Shown one piece after another: positions 55,138 through 62,850 of a DNA stretch of 62,874 bases. The notes beneath the pieces were generated by a model. That model made no database searches, was not told where the DNA came from, and was given only the letters and a program-made list of their open reading frames with translations. The position numbers and the translations under genes are program-made. Origin of the DNA: Paludibacter sp. UBA6032 (GTDB lineage: Bacteria > Bacteroidota > Bacteroidia > Bacteroidales > Paludibacteraceae); assembly GCA_002427885.1 (NCBI GenBank), contig DIZI01000004.1:1-62874 (forward strand), given 5' to 3'. Position 1 is the first letter of the stretch, and every line of letters starts with the position of its first letter.

Positions 55138-56118
55138 TTATTTTTCAACTGAATATTCATACGGTAACCAGTCTGCAATCCGTTGTTCAGCCATCTCCCC
55201 TTTCCAGTTTATACCTGCGGGATCGAAATACCCGGTTTCGTCAAAATAGACTTTTTCTGTAAGAAAAACAATGTAACTCGAATTAATATTGTAGCTTACA
55301 AATAAATTCCCCGGATATTTTAAAAATTTATTATCACCATCCTGAAATACAATATCTTTATATTTTAAAAAATCTCCGGCTGAATCTTTAATAATAAATC
55401 CTACAGGTTTCAATTCATTCGCCCAAAGTGCCCTGAAAAAGTGCATTCTCGATCCCAGATAAGTAAATTTTCTCATTCGTTCATAGAATTGTTTTTTAGA
55501 TTGCTCGTTGGCAGCATCTTCACTGAAAATAATATTTCCCCTGAAAAAAGTGGCATACTTTTTTTTATAATACTCAAATTTATCGAGATAATACGTGATC
55601 TTGTATCCCAATATTCTATTGTCAATTTGGATTGGTTTCAGGGCAAAAGCCTTTAGCGTATCTTTATCAGAATCATAGTTAAAGGTAATATCATTTTCAT
55701 TCAAAATCACACAGTTTTCAGCAGAAGCAGTCGTTCCCAGAAATTCAGCTTTAAACAGCTCCAGGTTTCTTCTCCTTTTCCTTTCCAACGATTTAGCAGC
55801 TACAGCCACTCCTGCCAATTCATACGTCTTGGGAGTCAAATAAATAATCAACGATTTTGCTGTTGAGAAATTATCCAGTGTAACAGAATAATATCCTATG
55901 GCACTAATTGTCAATGGCATTGCCCTGTTTTTGGAAATATCCAGTTCAAAATTGCCTTTCCTGTCCGAAGTAGTCCCTGAAAATGTGGCATTAAAATAAA
56001 CCGACGCGAAACAAATGGTATCGTTCGTATTCTTATCTAATACGGTTCCTTTTATAACCTGATTATAGGCCACTGTATAGAAACTAATAAAAATAAATAA
56101 TAAAATCAATTTTCTCAT
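55138..56118 (-). CDS. Exported protein with carboxypeptidase-like regulatory domain
   Basis: A 326-residue protein. Signal peptide (about 1-19, ending VAYNQ). A carboxypeptidase regulatory-like beta-sandwich covers about 20-100 (VIKGTVLDKNTNDTICFASVYFNATFSGTTSD), a fold found at the N-terminus of many outer-membrane receptors. The rest is unassigned and lacks a beta-barrel. It lies 2 bp upstream of the MutS-like gene, so the two are coupled. Function unknown. Confidence 0.7.
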   Translation of the reverse strand: MRKLILLFIFISFYTVAYNQVIKGTVLDKNTNDTICFASVYFNATFSGTTSDRKGNFELDISKNRAMPLTISAIGYYSVTLDNFSTAKSLIIYLTPKTYELAGVAVAAKSLERKRRRNLELFKAEFLGTTASAENCVILNENDITFNYDSDKDTLKAFALKPIQIDNRILGYKITYYLDKFEYYKKKYATFFRGNIIFSEDAANEQSKKQFYERMRKFTYLGSRMHFFRALWANELKPVGFIIKDSAGDFLKYKDIVFQDGDNKFLKYPGNLFVSYNINSSYIVFLTEKVYFDETGYFDPAGINWKGEMAEQRIADWLPYEYSVEK

Positions 56119-56184
56119 AATAATGCTCTCCTCCCCCTCGTTTGCTCATGATAGCTATCGCGGAGAGTGATTAATCTTAAATAA

Positions 56185-56499
56185 TTATCTTGCATATGCC
56201 TGAATTTCATCAATCGGACCTTTTTTATATGCGTCTTTTACAATCTCCCATTCACCAAGACGGTTTAGATATAAACTAGCATAATTCCGCTGAATCAATG
56301 TGCCATTAAACAGATAGTATTTTATCTACTCGAATCCAAAGGGGTTAACTACAAGACTTAATGCAAAATCAACGTATCGGGTCATAACAAAGCTCGATTC
56401 ACTTGTCAGGTAACTCATAATAAAGTCAACATCTTCTTTACTGCCTGTCTGGGCTTTATCGATTAGTTCTTGCAGTTTTCCTGTAAATTGATATTTCAT
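56185..56499 (-). pseudogene. Small gene interrupted by an in-frame stop
   Basis: From ATG at 56499 a single frame of 104 codons runs to TAA at 56185, broken only by TAG at 56326-56328 (codon 58). Before the stop it reads MKYQFTGKLQELIDKAQTG...NPFGFE; after it IKYYLFNGTLIQRNYASLY...GPIDEIQAYAR. Protein-like composition continues on both sides, so this is a recent nonsense mutation, a sequencing error or, less likely, suppression. Helical; no function recognised. It follows the end of another remnant by 6 bp. Confidence 0.65.
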
Positions 56500-56505
56500 T
56501 GTCGA

Positions 56506-56645
56506 TTAATTATTAAACGATGGCTTCTTTACGTTTCCATTATAGTCGAATGAAAGTGTTATTTTCAATTTCGTTCTGTATCAACGCATAATTGAATTTT
56601 CCTAAAATTCCGGTTTCAGATAAGTAGTAGGCCTTTTTTGCCCCT
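56506..56645 (-). pseudogene. Frameshifted C-terminal gene fragment
   Basis: One frame gives KKAYYLSETGILGKFNYAL, and a neighbouring frame continues ITLSFDYNGNVKKPSFNN to a TAA at 56506-56508. Together they look like the last ~45 residues of one protein with a one- or two-base frameshift near 56560-56575. The upstream part is missing and repeat element (a) takes its place. No function recognised. Confidence 0.45.
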
Positions 56646-56756
56646 GATCGACCGAGGCTTTGGGCATTTGCGTCCCGATAGTTATCCCGGGGGACTGCTA
56701 AGTACGATTCAGCCATCAGGTGAGCATAGAATGTGTTATGGCTTCGGTGTTCGATG
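56645..56756. repeat. attC-like imperfect palindrome (element a)
   Basis: A 112-bp intergenic element. Left end ATCGACCGAGGCTTTGGGC and right end TTATGGCTTCGGTGTTCGATG are imperfect inverted copies. The interior holds GTCCCGATAG/TTATCCCGGGGGAC. It is related to elements at 58135, 59113 and 62737 through GACCGAGGC and, with the last one, GGGCATTTG. Organisation resembles attC recombination sites but the assignment is inference. Confidence 0.5.
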
Positions 56757-56820
56757 TGTATATTTGTCATTTTTTCGTTACAAAACCTGGCTTATTCTAA
56801 TATTATTTACATCCTTATAC

Positions 56821-58056
56821 TCATTTTATTTTCTCATAATCCTGCAAAGCCAATTTAATACTTGAAATTACTAAATTAGGGTCATCTTGTTGAATATTGT
56901 GGCCCGATTGAGAACTATAGAAGAATTTTCCATATTTCAACGGGTTAATAAGCTCAAGCCAACGTTTTATTTTAAGATTATTGGAAATTCGCCACATTTT
57001 TTCTCTATCAAAAATGGTAGGTGGTTCATTAGAGGCAAACCCTCCTGCCTTTATAAAATGTACTGGCACATCGGGCAATGGGTTTCGGTCACATTCTAAA
57101 AAATCACTTTTATATAAAGACCTTGAAATTTTGACTTCCTCAACATAGAAACCAGGCATTTCTTTATAAAGTTTCTCAATAAAATTATCATATGGTTTTC
57201 CAAAAATTGAATCAATCTGATGTTTGGTCAATCCAATTTCGAGATAAGGCAAATCGCCGTCCCCTTTTTTTTGAGTAAAGTCAACAGGGTCCACAAAAAC
57301 AAGACCTGCAATTTCCTTCGGATACATGGAGGCAAAACTCCTTATATATGCTCCACCAAATGAATGTGAAACCAATAAGTAAGGTGGTTTCAATCCTTTT
57401 TGCAAGAGCATTTTTCTCAGATTGTTTACAATATGCTCTGTTGTTGGCGGTAGGCTATCGTTTTCCGACTCTCCTATTCTTGGGCGATTATATCGAAACA
57501 CAGCATTTGTTTTGGAAATTTCTTCCGCCACTTTATCCCAACTTCCAAAACTACTTGCCATTCCATTTTCTAAAACAACAGCAGGTTTATTTGCTATATT
57601 ATTTTGCATCCCGGAAGTCAATACTTCAACTTTGTATCCATTAATAGTAATGAAGTCAATTTTGGAATAGGCTACGTCTTTATTTGCTTTAACCAACTCA
57701 ATAATGGATTGCCATCTTTTATCACTATAAAGTGACTTAAAATCAGGATCTCCCTTTATATGCCCATAATCCCTGTAATTCAATTTAGTGGCAATATAAT
57801 TTAAATGATTAAAGGCGCTGTCCGGATAGTTTGCCAAAGCCCACGAACAAGCAGCATTGTAACGGTGGTTTAATGTTATCTTAGAATCGGGTGCTTTAAA
57901 AGCAGCAGAAAACGCAAAAGCAGAGTTCTTAAAATCTTTTACCTGATACAGAGAGTCTGCTTTTCGGATAAGAAAATCATATTTGCGAGTAATAGTCTGA
58001 CCAAATAACGATACTGCGCAAATCAAAAGGCCTAAAAATAACGTTGTCGTTTTCAT
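56821..58056 (-). CDS. Exported alpha/beta hydrolase with N-terminal TPR-like region
   Basis: A 411-residue protein with a signal peptide ending SLFGQ. An N-terminal helical, TPR-like region (about 30-125) precedes an alpha/beta hydrolase: VVLENGMASSFGSWDKVAEEI, then the nucleophile elbow VSHSFGGAYIRSFA with Ser near 230, and VFVDPVDF. A catalytic His is expected in SSQSGHNIQQDDP near the C-terminus. Substrate unknown. It stands alone between two attC-like elements, in the same orientation as its neighbours. Confidence 0.82.
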   Translation of the reverse strand: MKTTTLFLGLLICAVSLFGQTITRKYDFLIRKADSLYQVKDFKNSAFAFSAAFKAPDSKITLNHRYNAACSWALANYPDSAFNHLNYIATKLNYRDYGHIKGDPDFKSLYSDKRWQSIIELVKANKDVAYSKIDFITINGYKVEVLTSGMQNNIANKPAVVLENGMASSFGSWDKVAEEISKTNAVFRYNRPRIGESENDSLPPTTEHIVNNLRKMLLQKGLKPPYLLVSHSFGGAYIRSFASMYPKEIAGLVFVDPVDFTQKKGDGDLPYLEIGLTKHQIDSIFGKPYDNFIEKLYKEMPGFYVEEVKISRSLYKSDFLECDRNPLPDVPVHFIKAGGFASNEPPTIFDREKMWRISNNLKIKRWLELINPLKYGKFFYSSQSGHNIQQDDPNLVISSIKLALQDYEKIK

Positions 58057-58134
58057 ATGTCTGATTAATGATTGGGTTTATATAGTCTTTAAGTAATTGA
58101 GCAAATAGTAGTTCTCTTTTTCCTTCTACACTGA

Positions 58135-58181
58135 CGCTAACGACCGAGGCTATGCGCGAGACGTGTTTTATGTGCTAGGGC
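58135..58181. repeat. attC-like element (element b)
   Basis: Left end CGCTAACGACCGAGGCTATGCGC, then GAGACGTG...GTGCTAGGGC. The left end matches elements (a) and (d); the right end looks like a decayed GTTAGC arm. It lies between the alpha/beta hydrolase start and the upstream gene remnant. Confidence 0.45.
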
Positions 58182-58194
58182 TTTGATTTTCATT

Positions 58195-58314
58195 TCATTT
58201 CGATTGTTTTTTCAGCCATTCAATCGCTCCTTTAGTTTGTCTCCAAATATGTTGGGCAGAATCTACATAAAAATCCGCTTCGTTTTCGTTTCCAAAGCCA
58301 TAATGATCTGGAAG
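58195..58314 (-). pseudogene. C-terminal remnant of an unidentified gene
   Basis: Minus strand, 40 codons from 58314 to TGA at 58195. Reads LPDHYGFGNENEADFYVDS, then AQHIWRQTKGAIEWLKKQSK. Protein-like, but preceded in frame by a stop with no start, so this is a truncated gene end. The tail resembles C-termini of some alpha/beta hydrolases, which is only a suggestion. It sits directly next to element (b). Confidence 0.45.
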
Positions 58315-58329
58315 TTAATAGATTGGAAG

Positions 58330-59061
58330 TCATGATTTGAGTTTTTCTCCAACAAATTTGTTGTATTTCAAAGCTTTTTGTAATTGTTTCTTTGACTTTA
58401 CAGTATCACCTTCTGTTTTAAAAGCAAATAAAGCTTGATTGAAGAGTGAAAATGCCATTTCGTCATCTTTATACATTTTAGTGTATTTCTCAAACTTCTT
58501 TATTTCATCAAGTTCAATTAAGTAAAGCATTAAATGATCTCTTACTCCCTGGTTGTCATTTGGATTAAGTTCAATCATTTCTTCTAAAATGTCAATACAT
58601 TCTTTTTTCTTATTCTTTAGATAAAGAATTTCAGAATAGAGTTGTAAGCAGCGCATAAAAGGTCGTGTTTCGAGAATACCCCAAAACTTCCCTTTATAAT
58701 ATTCAAAATTTTCTTCAAAAAACAATCGTCTGCCGATTGCAATCCCTTTCTCAAGAAATATACTTTCAAGTTCAAGTGAACTTTCACAAACACTTAAATA
58801 CTCATACGCTTCGATACAGTCAGGGTCTAGTTCAAGTGCTTTCTCAATCTTCTTTTTTGCTTTTGCCGGAGTGAGTTCATAAGCTTCAAGGACAAGGTCT
58901 TGAGCTTGCTCTTTATTAGTCAAAGCATTTTTTGAGAAAGAAGGTATTTTCTGTCCGACAAGACCGTTCATTAAATTTTTTAAATCGTCTTCATTTTGAA
59001 ACTCTTGAGTTCCAAGAAGTCGATGTAAGTCAGTCATAAATTTGTCATGTTGTTTGTCCAT
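58330..59061 (-). CDS. TPR-like protein resembling ST7-type proteins
   Basis: A 243-residue cytoplasmic protein, mostly helical. Repeat-like segments: AKKKIEKALELDPDCIEAYEYLSVCE and CIDILEEMIELNPNDNQGVRDHLMLYLI. The block GILETRPFMRCLQLYSEILY followed by NPNDNQGVR is characteristic of bacterial ST7-like TPR proteins of unknown role. No signal or membrane segment. It lies between elements (b) and (c), a single-gene unit. Confidence 0.65.
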   Translation of the reverse strand: MDKQHDKFMTDLHRLLGTQEFQNEDDLKNLMNGLVGQKIPSFSKNALTNKEQAQDLVLEAYELTPAKAKKKIEKALELDPDCIEAYEYLSVCESSLELESIFLEKGIAIGRRLFFEENFEYYKGKFWGILETRPFMRCLQLYSEILYLKNKKKECIDILEEMIELNPNDNQGVRDHLMLYLIELDEIKKFEKYTKMYKDDEMAFSLFNQALFAFKTEGDTVKSKKQLQKALKYNKFVGEKLKS

Positions 59062-59112
59062 TAATCTTTTGTTTTTATGTCAATAGAAAGTTCTTTATTA
59101 TGTACCCTGCCC

Positions 59113-59138
59113 ATAATGACCGAGGCGTGTGTTAGCAG
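59113..59138. repeat. Short attC-like element (element c)
   Basis: ATAATGACCGAGGC followed by GTGTGTTAGCAG. It carries the shared GACCGAGGC core and an intact GTTAGC right arm, while its left arm is decayed. Much shorter than (a) and (d); probably deleted in its middle. It lies between the GLPGLI gene and the TPR gene. Confidence 0.45.
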
Positions 59139-59166
59139 TAGTGTTTGTTTTATTCAATGTTTTTCT

Positions 59167-59994
59167 TCATTCCAATTCTATCGGATTGTATGTCATTTTT
59201 GGAAGATCAGAGGCAGTAATTTGTCCATTCAATTCGGAACGAACATCTTTCCAGAACTGAATCGGATCTTTGAAAAAACGTCTGTATATTTTATCCATTT
59301 CTTTACGTTTCAGAGTAGTATATAGCAAATTATAGAATTTAATCGGTTCAGGTTTTTCTAATTGTTTAATGCCAATACATTCAAATGTATAACTATGATT
59401 TTCATCGTATATTTTTAAAATTAAGCCCGGCAGTCCTCCAAATTTCCATGGGCCATTGTTCGAAGGTATTTCAGGTGCAAACCATGCTGTATAGTTTCGA
59501 CCTCTGAAAGTTGTTGTTGCTTTCTGACAGGAATAAGTTAGAATGGTAGTTGTGTCACTCTCTATTTCCCAATGAATGATAGGTACGTTTTCTTCGTATT
59601 TATAATTACCACCAAGTGAATATGGTCCGGCTTGGTCAGTAACTGTCATTTTATTAAAAGGATAATTTTTGAAAATCTCAAAACCACAAGCTCCATCTAC
59701 CATTGGAATGTTTAGCACATTGTTCATTACTCTTTCACAATAATTAAAATAGTACTCACTGTAATATTTCGAAATACTATTTCCTATTACTAAACATTGC
59801 TTATCTTCTACCATTGACTTGTCTGAATCATTTCTGTCATAGCTTTTATTATATCTGAAAAGATAGGTGAATTTCATCTGTGCCGAATCAAGAACTGTAA
59901 ACTTGTCGAGTGGAATTTCCGAGGAACCTACGTACTGTGCTTTTGTTTCCAGGACACACAAAATTGTCAAAAATAGAAATAAAGTTCTTTTCAT
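59167..59994 (-). CDS. GLPGLI family protein
   Basis: A 275-residue exported protein: signal peptide at about 1-19 (ending TKAQ). The family-naming motif is present as KFGGLPGLILKIYD near 186-199, within a beta-rich protein typical of Bacteroidota. Function is unknown; members often sit next to outer-membrane receptors. It follows the receptor gene by 12 bp and is almost certainly co-transcribed with it. Confidence 0.88.
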   Translation of the reverse strand: MKRTLFLFLTILCVLETKAQYVGSSEIPLDKFTVLDSAQMKFTYLFRYNKSYDRNDSDKSMVEDKQCLVIGNSISKYYSEYYFNYCERVMNNVLNIPMVDGACGFEIFKNYPFNKMTVTDQAGPYSLGGNYKYEENVPIIHWEIESDTTTILTYSCQKATTTFRGRNYTAWFAPEIPSNNGPWKFGGLPGLILKIYDENHSYTFECIGIKQLEKPEPIKFYNLLYTTLKRKEMDKIYRRFFKDPIQFWKDVRSELNGQITASDLPKMTYNPIELE

Positions 59995-60006
59995 ATTATT
60001 GTTTTT

Positions 60007-62655
60007 TTATTTAATTTGAAGTTTAACCTTTAGCATGACATTTATAGGGCGAATATGATAGGTATTTTGGTAACTGTTTATTCCATCGTAATAGTAAGTC
60101 ACAAAGTTATTAGTATTAAAAATATTATTCCAGTCAAATGAGAAATGTGTTTTTTTCCAGATATAAGTCAAACCTATATCAACGAAAGAAAGATTCCTAT
60201 TAACCGTAGTAGCGCTGTTGTAATAGTGCTCAAAGCCCACATTAAAAATCAGGTCTTTGGGTAGGTCAATGTCCAGATTCAGATTATTTGACCAACTATT
60301 GTACACGGTTGTTTTCCCAGAATTTATCAAGCTTGTCTGACTTTTATTCCAGGTGCTCTTGTATTCCACATTCATAATTTCAATTGGTTTACAACTTATT
60401 GTTCCGTCTAAACTAAAGTATTTTCCACTCAAATCAATCAATTCATTTTCCTGAAGCATTTTCGATTGTGATACATTATACCAGGATCTAAATCTTATAT
60501 TTAATCTTTTCCAGTCGAACCCTTTGTTAATGAAAACAAATGCTCCAACTCCATTGCTGGTGTTTTCTCTATTTACAGGAGAAGACACAGACAAGATACC
60601 TTGAAAATTTTGACCATAAAGCAGGTTGCTTTTCGAAAAGTTGTAGGATACTCTTGAAGTAAAAAAAAGTAAATTAACAATATCCATATATTCAATACCA
60701 AAGGCTCCTCCATTTGTTCGCGATTCGTAAATACGACCATCGTTCCTACTTAGACTTCGGTAATTCGAAAGAATATAGCTAGGGTAATAAGACATTACGT
60801 TTCCCATTTGGTTGTTGAAACGATAATCACCAGTAATGTCAAACTTTGAAGATAAGTGATAACGTATATCAAAGTGTGGTTGAAAGTATAACCGTTGTAA
60901 GTTTAGTTTATCTCCCTGAATCTTGTTGTTTATTAGTATAAAGCTATAATCTAATGGCAGATACAGATTTGCATCCAGATTATTGCTCTTATAACGTAGT
61001 GGTAGCGTGAATTTTGCATTGTATTTAGTCCAGTCGAGATTATTTCTCATGCTGTCGGCTTCAATTGTTTTCAAAATTCCTGTATTATCCTGCACCTGCA
61101 TTTCGGAGGTCAGATTGCGGAATTCTACGTTAAGTTCCAAATCGGGTCTAATGCTGTAATCACCGAAGCTGAGAGGCGACAACAAGGTGAATTGATTTCT
61201 TGCATTGAAATTATTTACACGGGTTTCCTGTTTCAAAAGACTATAATTTACTCCAATGTTCAATAAATCACTGGAAATGCCCGGAAATATGGATAATTCC
61301 TGCGGAATGCTTTTTATACCAATGGTTGAATGTAAGCTAAATCCCTTTGTGCTACTGGTTTTCTTTATCCAATTGAAATTGTCTGTCGCAGAGAAAGATG
61401 GTTTCTTTAGTTCTTGATGAATGGTTTGGCTGGTAGTAACATCTCCACGAGCATCATCCCATAATGCAGAAATATCCAGCGAATTATCAATGTACTTTTT
61501 CGTTTTATTCAGATTATAACGTAAGCCTGCCTCTAGTCGATTGGTTTTTATTGTTGAATTCATTTCTTCACTTACCACCAAATTATCTTTACCCGGAATA
61601 TAATAGGACGCAATGGCACTGCCTTCTCTGGTTTCCCTGTTATTCAGGTAGGCTACATTTACATTTACAGTTGCGTCTGAATCTGTTTTAATGATATTGT
61701 TGACGGTAATCATATTGGAATTATTGAACAGGTAACGCTTTTGGTCAATGCCGGGTGACGGAGGCATCTGAATTCCCAGTATATATTCACCATCGAAACC
61801 AGCTGATGAACCTAATGAATTTATTTCGGTAGATAAATCCACACCTGAGTTATTCCCTTTGTAAGTAGTTATATTTTGCCATTTTTTTGCAAAGCACATG
61901 GCTGCCAACTCGTTTTCCCACTGAATGGGTAGTCCGCCTATTCCTAGCCTGACCATAAACGTAAGTTTTCCCTTGGCTTCATCTTTTAGTTTCAGATTTA
62001 TGGCCGCTGTCTCATCGTTAGTAATACCTTCCATTGCTTTTACAGGTTGGTGATGCTCCATAACCTGAACAGTGGCAACATCGTTTGCAGCCACATTGTT
62101 GGTAGCAATACCGTAACGACTTCGCAGTAAATCCATATTTTCGATGTAAAATGTATTAATTGGTTTCCCTTGCCATGTAATACCTCCATCTTTATCAACG
62201 TTAATACCCGGCATCTTTTTCAGTACATCGCCAATTACCAGATCTTTTTTGTCGGTAAAAGCTGAAACTAAGTAATTGATAGTATCTTTCCTCGACCATA
62301 CTTTTTGTTCTATTACTGTGACCTCTTTTAGTTTGAGCTCTTTTTCATTAATTACAAAGTTCAGGTCTTGTGACTTATTTTTTATTATTAAGCTTTTAGT
62401 TTCGATATTGAATCCTGAAACTACTATGTTTATACTATCAAAGTCAAGGTTTTTAAAGGACAATTTGTAGCTCCCTGTTCCATCACTGAATGTATAGCCA
62501 ATAATTGTTTTCATTGCGATATTTTTGATTGTCACCGATGCAGAATTTATAGCTTTACCAGATATATTTTTAATTTGTCCGCGAATAACTGTTTGTGCTT
62601 GTATATTTGCCAAATAAAAGAAAAGAAATGGTATAGTCCATTTTTTCATTGTCAT
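60007..62655 (-). CDS. Outer-membrane beta-barrel receptor with carboxypeptidase-like N-terminal domain (GLPGLI partner)
   Basis: An 882-residue protein. Signal peptide at about 1-22. A carboxypeptidase regulatory-like domain (about 24-100: VIRGQIKNISGKAINSASVTI), a plug-like region (about 105-215: KKMPGINVDKDGGITWQGKP, TFYIENMDLLRSRYGIA), and a long beta-barrel ending in MLKVKLQIK. It lacks a strong TonB box, as is usual in this GLPGLI-linked receptor group. Start may be 62655 or the ATG 6 bp later. Ligand unknown. Upstream lies element (d). Confidence 0.82.
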   Translation of the reverse strand: MTMKKWTIPFLFFYLANIQAQTVIRGQIKNISGKAINSASVTIKNIAMKTIIGYTFSDGTGSYKLSFKNLDFDSINIVVSGFNIETKSLIIKNKSQDLNFVINEKELKLKEVTVIEQKVWSRKDTINYLVSAFTDKKDLVIGDVLKKMPGINVDKDGGITWQGKPINTFYIENMDLLRSRYGIATNNVAANDVATVQVMEHHQPVKAMEGITNDETAAINLKLKDEAKGKLTFMVRLGIGGLPIQWENELAAMCFAKKWQNITTYKGNNSGVDLSTEINSLGSSAGFDGEYILGIQMPPSPGIDQKRYLFNNSNMITVNNIIKTDSDATVNVNVAYLNNRETREGSAIASYYIPGKDNLVVSEEMNSTIKTNRLEAGLRYNLNKTKKYIDNSLDISALWDDARGDVTTSQTIHQELKKPSFSATDNFNWIKKTSSTKGFSLHSTIGIKSIPQELSIFPGISSDLLNIGVNYSLLKQETRVNNFNARNQFTLLSPLSFGDYSIRPDLELNVEFRNLTSEMQVQDNTGILKTIEADSMRNNLDWTKYNAKFTLPLRYKSNNLDANLYLPLDYSFILINNKIQGDKLNLQRLYFQPHFDIRYHLSSKFDITGDYRFNNQMGNVMSYYPSYILSNYRSLSRNDGRIYESRTNGGAFGIEYMDIVNLLFFTSRVSYNFSKSNLLYGQNFQGILSVSSPVNRENTSNGVGAFVFINKGFDWKRLNIRFRSWYNVSQSKMLQENELIDLSGKYFSLDGTISCKPIEIMNVEYKSTWNKSQTSLINSGKTTVYNSWSNNLNLDIDLPKDLIFNVGFEHYYNSATTVNRNLSFVDIGLTYIWKKTHFSFDWNNIFNTNNFVTYYYDGINSYQNTYHIRPINVMLKVKLQIK

Positions 62656-62736
62656 AGTGTCGGTATTATTTACGAGTCAACTTGCATATCACTTTTCGAA
62701 AAATTAGTCGCACCCTGTCTCTTTTTTAACATTACT

Positions 62737-62850
62737 GTTAACGACAGAGGCTATGGGCATTTGGCGGTATGCGGGAGCATTCGCTGTCGTGGAACGACAA
62801 GGGGAATGCGGGAGCAAAGACTGCTAAATGCACGTCAGCCAGCCAATGCG
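62737..62850. repeat. attC-like nested palindrome (element d), cut by the end of the window
   Basis: Starts GTTAACGACAGAGGCTATGG and continues GCATTTGGCGG, like element (a). Nested inverted repeats: GCATTT (62757-62762) with AAATGC (62826-62831), GCATTC (62777-62782) with GAATGC (62804-62809), GTCGT (62786-62790) with ACGAC (62794-62798). The direct repeat ATGCGGGAGC occurs at 62769 and 62806. GC-richer than its surroundings. The right arm may lie beyond the adapter junction. Confidence 0.5.

Noticed and set aside
56540..56770. A 76-codon minus-strand open frame
   Set aside because: Its first half translates repeat element (a). Only the C-terminal part is gene-like, and the better C-terminus is in a neighbouring frame; treated as a frameshifted remnant instead.
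62715..62724. A second partial match to the adapter start (CTGTCTCTT)
   Set aside because: Only nine bases match and genomic-looking sequence continues on both sides; chance similarity.
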